Source: an uncultured Agathobaculum sp. (GTDB taxonomy: Bacteria; Bacillota; Clostridia; Oscillospirales; Butyricicoccaceae). From it: a DNA stretch of 59,762 nucleotides. The position numbers and the translations under genes were made by a program. The notes beneath the pieces are model-generated. The model was not told where the DNA came from. It made no database searches and saw nothing but the letters and a program-made list of their open reading frames with translations. The stretch spans positions 1-59,762 of the forward strand of contig NZ_CALWUN010000004.1 in assembly GCF_944384735.1 (NCBI RefSeq). The letters are read 5' to 3'. Numbering within the stretch: the stretch's first letter is position 1; every line of letters begins with the position of its first letter. Shown piece after piece: positions 7,735-16,028 of this stretch.

Positions 7735-9105
7735 ATGGCCCTGTCTATCAAGCCCTATATTGAAAACAAGGAACGCATCCACCTGATCGGCATCGGCGGC
7801 GTGTCGATGAACTCACTGGGACAGCTGCTGCTCCACCGCGGCGTGCCGGTCAGCGGCTCGGACCGCCTGCGCACCGACGTGACCGCGCGGCTCGAAGCGC
7901 TGGGCGCCAAGATCGCTTACGAACACAAGGCTGAAAACGTCGAGGGTGCGTCGCTGGTCGTGCGCACGGCCGCCGTGCATGACGACAACCCGGAGATTGC
8001 CCGCGCGCACGAGCTGGGCATCCCGGTGATGGAGCGCGCCGAGGCATGGGGACACCTGATGCGCGATTATGAAAATGTGGTCTGTCTGGCCGGTACGCAC
8101 GGCAAGACGACCTCGACCTCCATGATGACGCTGGTGGCCATGGAGGCGCAGCTCGACCCAACCGTCATGGTCGGCAGCAACCTGCCCGCCATCGGCGGCA
8201 CGCTGCGCATCGGCGGCAAGGGCTGCTTTGTCGCGGAAAGCTGCGAATACTGCAACTCGTTCCTGTCCTTCGCGCCGACGGTCGCGGTCGTGCTCAACGT
8301 CGAGGAGGACCACCTCGACTTCTTCAAGGATCTGGGCGATATCATCCATTCCTTCCGCGCCTTTGTCGAGCTGACGCCGATGAACGGCCTTGTCGTTGTC
8401 AACGGGGACGACCCGAACGCCATGCGCTGTGTCGACGGGCTCGACCGCCGCATCCGCACCTTCGGTCTGAACGGGGATGCAGACGTGCGTGCGACCGATA
8501 TCCGTGACGAAAACGGCTATTACCGCTTTACCGTGCTGATCGACGGCGCGCCCTACGCCAAGGTGGCGCTGTCCGTACCCGGACGGCACAACATGCTCAA
8601 CGCGCTGGCCTGCTGCGCGGCAGCCGAGTTCCTCGGCGTGCCGGGCGAAGCGGCTGAACGCGGCCTGAACAAGTTCACCGGCTCTTCCCGCCGGTTCCAG
8701 CTGGTCGGCAAGATGCCGAACGGCGCGACCGTCGTCGACGACTACGCCCACCACCCGAGCGAAATGCGCGCCACGCTGTCTGCCGCCAAGGAGATGGGCT
8801 TCGACCGTATCCTGTGCGCTTTCCAGCCGCACACCTACACGCGCACCAAGGCGCTGTTTGCAGAATTTGTCGAAGCGCTCAAGCTGTGCGACCAGGCGGT
8901 GCTCGCGCCGATCTACGCAGCGCGCGAGCAGAACACGATCGGCATCTACTCGTCCGACCTGGCAAAGCAGGTGCAGGGCGCGGTCGCGCTGGACAGCTTC
9001 GCGGACATCGCCGCCTATCTCCGGCGTGAGGCCGGCCCGAATGACCTCGTGCTCACCATGGGCGCGGGCAATATCAACGAGGTCGGCCCGATGCTGGTCA
9101 AGTAA
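7735..9105 (+). CDS. murC: UDP-N-acetylmuramate-L-alanine ligase
   Basis: 456 residues. MurC adds L-alanine to UDP-MurNAc with ATP, the first amino acid step of peptidoglycan stem synthesis in the cytoplasm. The N-terminal UDP-binding loop is LIGIGGVSMNSLGQLL. The ATP P-loop GTHGKTTST begins at about residue 120. VLNVEEDHLDFF, GRHNMLNALA and DDYAHHPSE follow in the usual Mur-ligase order. The ATG is supported by AGGAGG at 7719-7724; the open frame extends 48 codons upstream without homology. Not in a larger division-and-cell-wall cluster here: flanked by spoVG and a terminator. Confidence 0.96.
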   Translation: MALSIKPYIENKERIHLIGIGGVSMNSLGQLLLHRGVPVSGSDRLRTDVTARLEALGAKIAYEHKAENVEGASLVVRTAAVHDDNPEIARAHELGIPVMERAEAWGHLMRDYENVVCLAGTHGKTTSTSMMTLVAMEAQLDPTVMVGSNLPAIGGTLRIGGKGCFVAESCEYCNSFLSFAPTVAVVLNVEEDHLDFFKDLGDIIHSFRAFVELTPMNGLVVVNGDDPNAMRCVDGLDRRIRTFGLNGDADVRATDIRDENGYYRFTVLIDGAPYAKVALSVPGRHNMLNALACCAAAEFLGVPGEAAERGLNKFTGSSRRFQLVGKMPNGATVVDDYAHHPSEMRATLSAAKEMGFDRILCAFQPHTYTRTKALFAEFVEALKLCDQAVLAPIYAAREQNTIGIYSSDLAKQVQGAVALDSFADIAAYLRREAGPNDLVLTMGAGNINEVGPMLVK

Positions 9106-9108
9106 GGT

Positions 9109-9142
9109 AAAGCCGCCGCAGCAAAAGCTGCGGCGGCTTTTT
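9109..9142 (+). terminator. Terminator of murC
   Basis: AAAGCCGCCGCAG and its complement around a CAAAA loop, then TTTTT, four bases after the murC stop. Confidence 0.9.
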
Positions 9143-9165
9143 GGCTGTTTATTTCAAAAAAGCGG

Positions 9166-9333
9166 TTAAGGCAATACCGCACAATGACATCTTCGACGCT
9201 TTGCGGAAATTTTTTGCCCGGATTTTGTTGCGATTTCTTGCAATACATCAAGTATTGCTGCCAAACGGCGCGGCATCCAGACGAAAAATTTGCACGCAAA
9301 TCATTCTTGCTGAATTATGCGGTATTGCCTTAA
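9166..9333. mobile_element. MITE-like element with 20-bp terminal inverted repeats
   Basis: 168 bases bounded by TTAAGGCAATACCGCA at the left and its complement at the right; the repeats stay nearly identical over about 20 bases (one C/T difference). An internal hairpin, GCAATAC-ATCAA-GTATTGC, echoes the terminal sequence. There is no coding capacity, and the interior is AT-richer than its surroundings. Possible target duplications are TTAA itself or AAAGCG just outside each end; neither can be settled from one copy. The size, ends and lack of genes fit a non-autonomous transposon moved by a transposase elsewhere in the genome. Confidence 0.7.
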
Positions 9334-9361
9334 GAAAGCGCAAAAAAATGGATAAAGCACC

Positions 9362-9390
9362 TTGACAAAAAGCATAAAGTAGTGCATACT
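9362..9390 (+). promoter_or_regulatory. Promoter of the cytidylate-kinase-like gene
   Basis: TTGACA, a 17-base spacer and CATACT. It begins 28 bases right of the MITE-like element, so the insertion did not break it. A short palindrome (GAATTAT/ATAATTC, 9402-9424) follows in the leader. Confidence 0.7.
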
Positions 9391-9456
9391 GACAGTACAA
9401 AGAATTATGCAATTTGTATAATTCAGGTGCATGTATGCTGGTAAGGAGGGTGCGTT

Positions 9457-10068
9457 ATGAACAACAATTTGATTATCACCATCGGCCGTCAGTACGGTAC
9501 CGGAGGCCGCGAGATCGGCCAGAAACTCGCGCTCCGCCTTGGCATTCCGTTTTATGACCGGGAGCTGATCACCCGTGCGGCGAAAAAGACCGGTTTCGAC
9601 GAAAAACTGTTTGAACAGCTCGACAAGCGCGCGACCAACAGCTTCCTGTATTCGCTGACCATGTTCGGCTCGGTCGGCCTCAACGGCATGAGCCTGACCG
9701 ACCAGCTCTATCTGGCGCAGTCCAACATCATCCGCGAGATGGCCGAGGATTCGCCCTGTGTGGTCGTCGGCCGCTGCGCAGACCATGTGCTGCGGGACTT
9801 CCCGAACAAGTTCGATTTCTTCATCCACGGCTCGATTGAGGACCGCGTCAAACGCATCCAGACCTGCGGCGACTACGAGATCGAGGGCAAAACCCCCGAA
9901 GCCGCGCTCGAGAAAATGGATAAGCAGCGTTCTACTTATTATAACTACTACACCGGCAAGGTGTGGGGCAAGTGCGACCACTACGACCTGTGCATCAACG
10001 CGGGCCGTCTGGGTGTGGAGTATTCCACGGATATCATTATGGAGTATGTGAACCGTCTGAAAAAGTGA
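9457..10068 (+). CDS. Cytidylate kinase-like family protein
   Basis: 203 residues beginning MNNNLIITIGRQYGTGGREIG, a P-loop form (GRQYGTGGREIG) typical of the AAA-like cytidylate kinase-2 family common in clostridia rather than of true Cmk. VVVGRCADHVL and a lid-like KTPEAALEKMDKQRSTYYNYYTG region are present. Members are annotated as nucleoside-monophosphate kinases, but their substrate is not established; the gene may act on a nucleotide or be regulatory. GTAAGGAGGG gives a strong ribosome site. Single-gene unit with its own promoter and terminator. Confidence 0.85.
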   Translation: MNNNLIITIGRQYGTGGREIGQKLALRLGIPFYDRELITRAAKKTGFDEKLFEQLDKRATNSFLYSLTMFGSVGLNGMSLTDQLYLAQSNIIREMAEDSPCVVVGRCADHVLRDFPNKFDFFIHGSIEDRVKRIQTCGDYEIEGKTPEAALEKMDKQRSTYYNYYTGKVWGKCDHYDLCINAGRLGVEYSTDIIMEYVNRLKK

Positions 10069-10093
10069 CGTTTTGCAGCAAAAAGAGAAAGAG

Positions 10094-10133
10094 GATGGGG
10101 AGCCGCGCCAGTTGGCGCGGCTCCCCATTTTAT
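10094..10133. terminator. Bidirectional terminator between convergent genes
   Basis: A 17-bp stem (GATGGGGAGCCGCGCCA) with a two-base loop, followed by TTTTATTT on the plus strand and preceded by A-rich sequence. It serves the kinase-like gene on the left and thiY on the right. Confidence 0.85.
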
Positions 10134-10159
10134 TTGCATATTGCCAGTCAACGGATGGG

Positions 10160-11182
10160 TCAGAAGTCGATCGTCGCCATAACCTCGGATACATCCGGCT
10201 TGCTGGAGATCAGCCCCTCGTCGTACATCCAGTCGATGTTCTGCTGCCAGCAGGCCTCGGACTGGCTGAGGAAGGCCGCGTCCGCGGTTTCCATCAACGG
10301 CAGCAGCGTCTGGCAGGACTGCTTCTCCACGTCCGGGTCGAGCGGGAAGTTGGATTCGTCCTGATTGTCGAGCAGCACCTGCAGCACCGCGTCGGTGTCG
10401 GTCTTGAAGTCCTCGAAGCCCTTCTGGCAGCCGCGCAGGAAGCCTGCGAGCACGTCCGGCTCGTTTTCGATCATGTCGTCGTTAGCCAGGAAGATGCCCT
10501 CGTAATACTGCGGCACACCGAAGTCGTCCGGGAAGAAGTAATTGACCTCGAAGCCCCCCTTCTCCATCTGCGGCACCTCGTGGTTGACCAGACAGCCGAT
10601 TGTCGCGTCGACGTTGCCGGTCACCATCGAGCTCATCAGGTCAAAGCCGACGTCGATCAGCTCGACGCTCGACGGGTCCTGCCCGCTCTGCTGCATGATG
10701 CTGTGCACCAGCGCCTCGGACAGCTCGGTGCCCGCGTAGCCGACCGTCTTGCCCGCAAGGTCGGCAGGCTCGGTGATGTCCTTTTCCTTGAGCGACAGGA
10801 TGATGTTGAGCGGCGCCTGCACGACCGCCGCGATCGACTTGACCGGCACGTCCTGCTCGACGCGCGCCTGAATGACGTCCTGCTGGTAATACAGGCCGAT
10901 ATCCGCCTTGCCGGCGGCGACCATGCTCATGGCGTCGTTGACGCCCGCGGGCGACTGGATGTTGACCGTCAGGCCTTCCTCGGCAAAGTAGCCCGCCTGC
11001 TCGGCCTGATACAGGAAGGCGTGCAGTGCGTTCGGATACCAGTCGAGCACGACGGTCAGCTCGCGCAGTTCCTGCTCCCCTGCCCCGTCAGCCGTTGTAT
11101 CGTCTGCGGCGGTCTGACCGCCCGCGCAGCCGCTCAGCAGCAGCGCACAAGCCGCAAATGCGGCGAAAATCCTCTTTTTCAT
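10160..11182 (-). CDS. thiY: ThiY-type thiamine-precursor-binding lipoprotein
   Basis: 340-residue NMT1/THI5-like solute-binding protein. A lipoprotein signal peptide ends at LLLSGC (Cys19), followed by a low-complexity linker and the family start LTVVLDWYPNALHAFLYQAE. Homologues bind formylaminopyrimidine or related HMP precursors outside the membrane and deliver them to ThiXZ. The segment DIGLYYQQDVIQARVEQDVPV matches the ligand-site region. Last gene of the TPP-controlled operon, immediately before the bidirectional terminator. The pairing with TenA supports a pyrimidine ligand rather than another NMT1-family substrate. Confidence 0.9.
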   Translation of the reverse strand: MKKRIFAAFAACALLLSGCAGGQTAADDTTADGAGEQELRELTVVLDWYPNALHAFLYQAEQAGYFAEEGLTVNIQSPAGVNDAMSMVAAGKADIGLYYQQDVIQARVEQDVPVKSIAAVVQAPLNIILSLKEKDITEPADLAGKTVGYAGTELSEALVHSIMQQSGQDPSSVELIDVGFDLMSSMVTGNVDATIGCLVNHEVPQMEKGGFEVNYFFPDDFGVPQYYEGIFLANDDMIENEPDVLAGFLRGCQKGFEDFKTDTDAVLQVLLDNQDESNFPLDPDVEKQSCQTLLPLMETADAAFLSQSEACWQQNIDWMYDEGLISSKPDVSEVMATIDF

Positions 11183-11213
11183 CTGTGTTTGTTCCTTTCT
11201 ATTGCATCTGTTA

Positions 11214-11969
11214 TCACAGGCTGCCGCGCCATGTGATGATCTTCTTTTCCAGCCACGACACGGCCGCGACCGCCAGCATCGCCACGACGCTCAACAGCAC
11301 GATCGGCGCGAACACGCCCGCGCCGTCCAGCTGCGTCATCATGCGGCGGCTGAAATAGCCCAGCCCAGCCTGCGCGCCCAGCCACTCGCCGATCGCCGCG
11401 CCGATGATCGACAGCGGGATCGCCATTTTGATGGCCGAGAAGAAATACGGCAGCGCGGCGGGCAGCTTGAGCTTTTGGAAAATCTCGCGCTTGCCCGCGC
11501 CGAACGTCTTGAGCATGTCGATCATGTCCGTGCTCGCCGAGCGGAACCCGTCGAACACCGTGATCGCGATCGGGAAAAACGTGATCAGCACGGTGACGAG
11601 CACCTTGCTCCAGATCGTGTAGCCGAACCAGAGTACGAACAGCGGCGCGAGCGCGGTCGTCGGGACGGTCTGCGAGGCCACGATCAGCGGATAGAGCATC
11701 TTTTCCGCCGTCGGACTTGCGTCCATCAGCACCGCGAGCAGCAGACCAAGCACGACCGAGATCGCAAGGCCGATGCCGGTGCAAAACAGCGTCGCGGGCA
11801 GGTGTGCGGTCAGCAGCGGGCCGCGCAGCTCCCACATGCGCGTAAGAATCTGCGTCGGTGACGGCAGGATATAGGCCGCGTCCATGCCTATCGCGCCCAG
11901 CTGCCAAAGGATAAGCAGCGCGAACAGGAAGATCAGCGCAGGCAGATTGGCGTTCACTCGCTTTTTCAT
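11214..11969 (-). CDS. thiX: ThiX-type ABC transporter permease
   Basis: 251 residues with about six membrane helices and the binding-protein-dependent permease signature region KLPAALPYFFSAIKMAIPLS with the downstream GAAIGEWLGAQ (EAA-type loop facing the ATPase). It belongs to the SsuC/TauC/ThiX permease group. The start overlaps the thiZ stop by four bases (ATGA), so the two are translationally coupled. With ThiY and ThiZ it forms an importer for thiamine pyrimidine precursors. Confidence 0.9.
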   Translation of the reverse strand: MKKRVNANLPALIFLFALLILWQLGAIGMDAAYILPSPTQILTRMWELRGPLLTAHLPATLFCTGIGLAISVVLGLLLAVLMDASPTAEKMLYPLIVASQTVPTTALAPLFVLWFGYTIWSKVLVTVLITFFPIAITVFDGFRSASTDMIDMLKTFGAGKREIFQKLKLPAALPYFFSAIKMAIPLSIIGAAIGEWLGAQAGLGYFSRRMMTQLDGAGVFAPIVLLSVVAMLAVAAVSWLEKKIITWRGSL

Positions 11970-12721
11970 TCCGCCACCTCCCGCCGCAGCAGGTCAATCA
12001 GCTGTTCACGCAGGGCAAGCATCTTCGGGTCGGTCAGACAGGCGCGCGTGCGCGGATAGGGCGCGGGCACGTCAAACGACTTGAGCCGCCGGATCGGCAT
12101 CTCCTCGACGACCAGCACGCGGCTGGACAGCAAGATCGCCTCCTCGACGTCGTGCGTGATGAACAGCACGGTTTTCTGATCACTCTCCCACTGGTCGAGC
12201 AGCCATTCCTGCATGTTGATGCGCGTCAGAAAGTCGAGCGCGGAAAACGGCTCGTCGAGCAGCAGCAGCTCGGAGCCGGTCAACAGCGTGCGCGCAAAGG
12301 CCGCGCGCTGCCGCATGCCGCCGGACAGCTCGTCCGGCCGCTTGTCGCCCCAGCCGGTCAAGCCGACGTGCGCGAGCGTCTCGTCCGCACGCCGCACCAT
12401 GTCCGCGCGGCTGATGCCGCCGCGGATCTCCATGGGCAGGCACAGGTTATCCCGCACACTACGCCACGGGAACAGCAGGTCGCGCTGCGGCATGTAGCCG
12501 CAGTAACCGCGCCGCCCATCGATCTTCTCGCCGCCGACCAGAATGTCGCCCGCCTTTTTGGGCAGCAGCTGGTTGGTCAGGCGGAAAATCGTCGACTTGC
12601 CGCAGCCTGACGGCCCGATGACCGACACGAACTCGCCCTTCTCCATGCGGAACGACAGCCCGTCGATGATGTTGAAGCCCTCGGTGTCATATTGGAACAC
12701 GACGTTTTGAAACTCGAGCAT
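11966..12721 (-). CDS. thiZ: ThiZ-type ABC transporter ATPase
   Basis: 251 residues. Walker A is IGPSGCGKSTIF, the signature LSGGMRQRAAFARTLL, Walker B LLLLDEPFSALD, and the switch histidine is in FITHDVEEAI. It closely resembles the SsuB/TauB/ThiZ ATPases. The ATG at 12721 is chosen over in-frame upstream starts because its ribosome site AAGGAC lies in the four-base gap after the tenA stop. Confidence 0.92.
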   Translation of the reverse strand: MLEFQNVVFQYDTEGFNIIDGLSFRMEKGEFVSVIGPSGCGKSTIFRLTNQLLPKKAGDILVGGEKIDGRRGYCGYMPQRDLLFPWRSVRDNLCLPMEIRGGISRADMVRRADETLAHVGLTGWGDKRPDELSGGMRQRAAFARTLLTGSELLLLDEPFSALDFLTRINMQEWLLDQWESDQKTVLFITHDVEEAILLSSRVLVVEEMPIRRLKSFDVPAPYPRTRACLTDPKMLALREQLIDLLRREVAE

Positions 12722-12725
12722 GTCC

Positions 12726-13397
12726 TTACATCGCCTCGTTCCACGCCATGTCCCAGAACATCGCCTCATAGCGTGAGCAGGCGACAAAGATGTCGACCAG
12801 ATGCGCGACCTGCGCGTCGGTATAGTCCGCGCTCAGGCGCTCCATCAGCGCGATCAGGCGCTGGTTTTCGGCTGCATAGCCTTCGCTCGCGTAGCCGCGC
12901 ACCCATTCGCTATAGAAATCGTGCTTGTCGGCGTCCGGATAGTGCTCGACGATCCACTTTGCGATGTACTCATAGCTGACCGTGCAGGAAAGCACGGCCG
13001 CCATGATCTCGGCCGGGCCCTCCTCAGCCGCGACCGCACGCATGTAAGCGGTGTAGGACAGGTTGGACAGCGACGGCTGCACGGCCTCGGCCTGCGTTTC
13101 AGAAATGCCCAGCCGCGCCATATAGCCGCGGTGGATCTCCATCTCGCCGTTCAGGATGCTCGCGACATAGGATGCGAACACGCGCATGACCTCGGGCTCG
13201 CGGGACTTGACCACGCCCTGCGCAAAAACCTTGGCGTAGTCGAACAGGTACAGGTAGTCCTGCAATAGATAGAAACGGAATTTGTTCACAGCAAGGCTGC
13301 CGTCCGCAAGCCCCCGGACGAATGGGTGGCTGAGATAGCCCTCCCAGATGTCGCGGGACGCATCAAGCAGTCTCTCGGTGGTTCGGTTGTTGTTCAA
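12726..13397 (-). CDS. tenA: TenA aminopyrimidine aminohydrolase/thiaminase II
   Basis: 223 residues, full length for TenA. The likely catalytic cysteine is Cys138 in AVLSCTVSYEYIAKW; the conserved acidic residues are in LQDYLYL (Asp47) and CSRYEAMFWDMAW near the C-terminus. TenA hydrolyses aminopyrimidine breakdown products of thiamine to HMP, which ThiD then phosphorylates. Its place just before thiZXY suggests that imported formylaminopyrimidine is the substrate stream, as in the known salvage pathway. It starts 67 bases after thiM with no visible promoter or terminator between. Confidence 0.94.
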   Translation of the reverse strand: MNNNRTTERLLDASRDIWEGYLSHPFVRGLADGSLAVNKFRFYLLQDYLYLFDYAKVFAQGVVKSREPEVMRVFASYVASILNGEMEIHRGYMARLGISETQAEAVQPSLSNLSYTAYMRAVAAEEGPAEIMAAVLSCTVSYEYIAKWIVEHYPDADKHDFYSEWVRGYASEGYAAENQRLIALMERLSADYTDAQVAHLVDIFVACSRYEAMFWDMAWNEAM

Positions 13398-13464
13398 GGT
13401 GGTACCCCCAATGAATTTTTTGCCTGACGGTGCGTAGACCGGCAGCGCTTGTTGTGGTTGTTGC

Positions 13465-14289
13465 TTAAATCAGTTGAATGGATGCGTTTGCCAGACCGTC
13501 CGCCGTCAGCAGGCTGACCGCGTCGATCAGGCGTGTACGAAAGGAAGCGGTGCCCTCCATCTCTTTACGCACACGCATCTCGGCTTGTTGTCCGCAATGG
13601 TTCATCACCTCCGCTGCTGCGACTGCGGCTTCAAATAATGTATTGGGACACGCGCCGCAGTACAGTGCGGTCAGCGACGTGAGCATGCAGCCGGCCCCGG
13701 TGATCCGGCCCATCAGCCCGCTGCCGCCCCGCAGCACCGCGGTGCGTTCTCCATCGGTGATCACGTCGATCACGCCGGTCAGCATGACGACGGCGCCCGT
13801 CCGGCGGCTGAATTGACGCAGCCACGCGGCGGACTCGGTTAAATTCTGCTCGGTCACGCGGTCGAGCGCGTCGACCTCGACGCCCGCGGCGCTCTCCTGC
13901 CCCGCGGCCAGCGCGCGGATCTCGGACGCGTTGCCGCGCACGACCGACACCAGCCCCTCGGCCAGCAGGCGGCTGCACATCTCGCCGCGCAGGCGGCTGG
14001 CCCCGGCGGCGACCGGGTCTAAAACGACTGGGTGCCCCAGTCGCCTGGCCGTGCGCGCGGCCAGCAGCATGGCCTCCTGCGCACGCAGCGCGCCCATGTT
14101 GAGCGCGAGCGCGGCCGCGTGCGCGGTGATCTGGTCGACCTCGCGCTCGTCCTGCGCCATGATGGCCGTGCCGCCCGCGGCAAGGATGATGTTGGCGCAG
14201 TCGTTGATTGTCACCGGGTTGGTGATCGCATGCACCATCGGACGCGCCTGCTGCGCGCGGGCAACGACCTGCTGTATCGCTTCGGTCAC
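13465..14289 (-). CDS. thiM: Hydroxyethylthiazole kinase
   Basis: 274 residues. ThiM phosphorylates salvaged hydroxyethylthiazole. The family landmarks ITNPVTINDCANIILAAGG, the substrate-region GALRAQEAML, DPVAAGASRLR, the ATP-site VRGNASEIRAL and the C-terminal GAGCMLTSLTALYCG (catalytic Cys in GAGC) are all present. The start is a GTG overlapping the thiW stop (GTGA); the longer open frame upstream is the thiW gene in another frame. Coupled translation with thiW fits import of thiazole followed by its phosphorylation. Confidence 0.94.
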   Translation of the reverse strand: MTEAIQQVVARAQQARPMVHAITNPVTINDCANIILAAGGTAIMAQDEREVDQITAHAAALALNMGALRAQEAMLLAARTARRLGHPVVLDPVAAGASRLRGEMCSRLLAEGLVSVVRGNASEIRALAAGQESAAGVEVDALDRVTEQNLTESAAWLRQFSRRTGAVVMLTGVIDVITDGERTAVLRGGSGLMGRITGAGCMLTSLTALYCGACPNTLFEAAVAAAEVMNHCGQQAEMRVRKEMEGTASFRTRLIDAVSLLTADGLANASIQLI

Positions 14290-14795
14290 CGGAGCGCCTC
14301 CTCCAACTGGCCGAACACCTGCGTGCGCTTGAGCGCGGCCAGTACAAAGACCGAGATCGCCGCGCCCACGGCGGTCGACACAAGGAAGGACGGCACAAAG
14401 GTAAAGAGCGCGGCCGTCTCGTTGTTCAGCAGCAGCACCGCGAGCGGATAGGAGGCCATGCCGCCCAGTATGCCCGTGCCGAACACCTCGCCGACATAAG
14501 CGGCGGGCAGCTTGGGACATACTTTATAGAGCAGCCCGCACAGCAGCGCGCCGATCATCGAGCCGGGGAACGCAAGGATGCTGCCCAGCCCGACCAGATT
14601 GCGGATGAGCGACGCGGCAAACGCCATGCCGACCGCATACCACGGCCCGAGCAGCACCGCGCCCAGCACATTGACCATGTGCTGCACGGGCGAGCACTTG
14701 GCGCCCAGCACCGGGATGGAAAACAGGCTGCCGACGACCGCGACCGCGACCAACAGCCCCGCGAGCGTCAGCTTGCGGATGGATTTCTCTTTCAT
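14286..14795 (-). CDS. thiW: ThiW, thiazole-specific ECF transporter S component
   Basis: 169 residues, very hydrophobic with five to six helices. The N-terminal KLTLAGLLVAVAVVGS and the conserved GAKCSPVQHMVNVLGAVLLG segment are typical of ThiW. S components bind the vitamin precursor in the membrane and share an energising EcfA/EcfT module encoded elsewhere. Overlaps thiD upstream and thiM downstream by four bases each, so thiD-thiW-thiM is one tightly coupled block. Confidence 0.92.
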   Translation of the reverse strand: MKEKSIRKLTLAGLLVAVAVVGSLFSIPVLGAKCSPVQHMVNVLGAVLLGPWYAVGMAFAASLIRNLVGLGSILAFPGSMIGALLCGLLYKVCPKLPAAYVGEVFGTGILGGMASYPLAVLLLNNETAALFTFVPSFLVSTAVGAAISVFVLAALKRTQVFGQLEEALR

Positions 14796-15592
14796 TTTGC
14801 ACCCTCCTCCGGGAACAGACGGCAGAAATGGTTGAGCGGCCCGCAGCCGTGCCCAAAGCCGGGCGCGTGGCGGATCGCATCGGTGACGTATGCCTTGGCG
14901 CGCTCGACGGCCTCGGGAATGTCATAGCCCAACGCCAGATTGGACGCAATTGCGGACGACAGCGTACAGCCCGTGCCGTGCGTGCTGGTCGTATCGAGCT
15001 GCGCGATCTCATAGCGACGGAAGTCCGCGCCGTCATACAGCACATCGACCGCGCCGGACATATTCTTGCCGCCCTTGACGAGTACGCTGCGGCAGCCCTT
15101 GGCATGGATGCGGCGCGCCGCCTCCTCCATGTCCGCCGGGGTGCTGATCTGCATGTCCGCGAGATACTGCGCCTCGGGGATGTTGGGCGTCAGGATATCG
15201 GCAAACGGCAGCACAGTTTCGATCAGCACGCCGACCGAAGCCGGGTCCATCAGCGCGTCGCCGTTTTTGGCGAACATCACCGGGTCGATAACGACATGCT
15301 GCGGCTTGTATTGCTGAAGCTTGCCCGCGACCGCGCGCATGCAGTCCGGCGAGGACAGCATGCCGATCTTGACGGCATCGGGCACGATGTCCTCGAACAC
15401 CGCGTCGATCTGCTCCTCGATCATCTTGGGGCTGATATCCTGAATGTCGATGACGCGCGCGGTGTTCTCCGCCACGACCGACACGATCACGCTCATGCCG
15501 AACACACCGTGCGCCGCCATGGTCTTGAGGTCGGCCTGCACGCCCGCACCGCCCGAACAGTCCGAGCCGGCAATGGTGAGCACTTTTTTCAT
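14792..15592 (-). CDS. thiD: HMP/HMP-phosphate kinase ThiD
   Basis: 266 residues beginning MKKVLTIAGSDCSGGAGVQADLK, the diagnostic ThiD N-terminus (HMP site). VIDPVMFAKNG and the anion-hole STHGTGCTLSSAIA with its catalytic cysteine follow. It phosphorylates HMP twice to give HMP-PP. The ATG is chosen after GGGAGGG; 22 upstream in-frame codons fall in the riboswitch leader. First gene of the thiamine salvage operon, directly under riboswitch control. Confidence 0.95.
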   Translation of the reverse strand: MKKVLTIAGSDCSGGAGVQADLKTMAAHGVFGMSVIVSVVAENTARVIDIQDISPKMIEEQIDAVFEDIVPDAVKIGMLSSPDCMRAVAGKLQQYKPQHVVIDPVMFAKNGDALMDPASVGVLIETVLPFADILTPNIPEAQYLADMQISTPADMEEAARRIHAKGCRSVLVKGGKNMSGAVDVLYDGADFRRYEIAQLDTTSTHGTGCTLSSAIASNLALGYDIPEAVERAKAYVTDAIRHAPGFGHGCGPLNHFCRLFPEEGAK

Positions 15593-15622
15593 TGATTTTC
15601 CCTCCCGTTTTCCAAATACGCA

Positions 15623-15653
15623 CAAAAAAGGAACACCCCGGCTGGGATGTTCC
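15623..15653 (-). terminator. Regulatory terminator of the TPP riboswitch
   Basis: Read leftward: a stem of about 11 bp (AGGAACATCCC/GGGGTGTTCCT) followed by TTTTTT, between the aptamer and thiD. This is the expected expression platform: TPP binding would favour it. A second hairpin (CCGCAC/GTGCGG then GTCTTTT, 15663-15684) lies between it and the aptamer and could take part in the switch. Confidence 0.8.
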
Positions 15654-15699
15654 TGCATGTCCGCAAAAGACCCGCACAGGCGTGCGGCTCCGGCTTATT

Positions 15700-15788
15700 C
15701 CAGCATCCCTACGTTGGCATTATCCAAATCAGGTAAGGTCGAGGTCGAAACCTCCTCTCAGCCTCCTTGCGGAAGCTCCCTTGCTGAT
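15700..15788 (-). ncRNA. TPP riboswitch aptamer
   Basis: Read leftward it has the THI-box consensus in order: AAGGGAGC, GCTGAGAGGAGG, TTACCTGATTTGGATAATG and CCAACGTAGGGA, closed by a P1 helix CAGCA/TGCTG. It binds thiamine pyrophosphate and represses thiD-thiW-thiM-tenA-thiZXY when thiamine is plentiful. A -35-like TTGACA lies just upstream at 15817-15822; the matching -10 is not clear. Confidence 0.95.
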
Positions 15789-15879
15789 ATATAACGTTAT
15801 CACTTGTCGAAACATTTGTCAATAGGGAGGGGCGGCAATGGACAGCCAGACACCCGGGCGCGGCCACGCACATATCCCC

Positions 15880-15907
15880 TTGCGTCTGCCGTCCGATATG
15901 GTATGAT
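15880..15907 (+). promoter_or_regulatory. Putative promoter of tcdA
   Basis: TTGCGT, a 16-base spacer and TATGAT. The -10 matches the one ahead of tsaE (TATGAT at 16774). Weaker evidence than for the tRNA promoters. Confidence 0.5.
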
Positions 15908-16028
15908 AAAGGGGCAGCGCCGGTTATGGTGTCCGGCGTCTGCCATCCCGGAATCCCGCCCCGGAGGCCGCCCCTGCGGCACGGCGCGGCGTTTCGTCTA
16001 TTCTATTGATGGATTGCGAGGTTTTTTC

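Noticed and set aside
9015-9299. 94-residue minus-strand frame across the MITE-like element
   Set aside because: It spans the murC terminator and the inverted-repeat end; no family and no ribosome site.
13398-13464. Second riboswitch or promoter between thiM and tenA
   Set aside because: Only 67 bases, no THI-box motifs and no -35/-10 pair.
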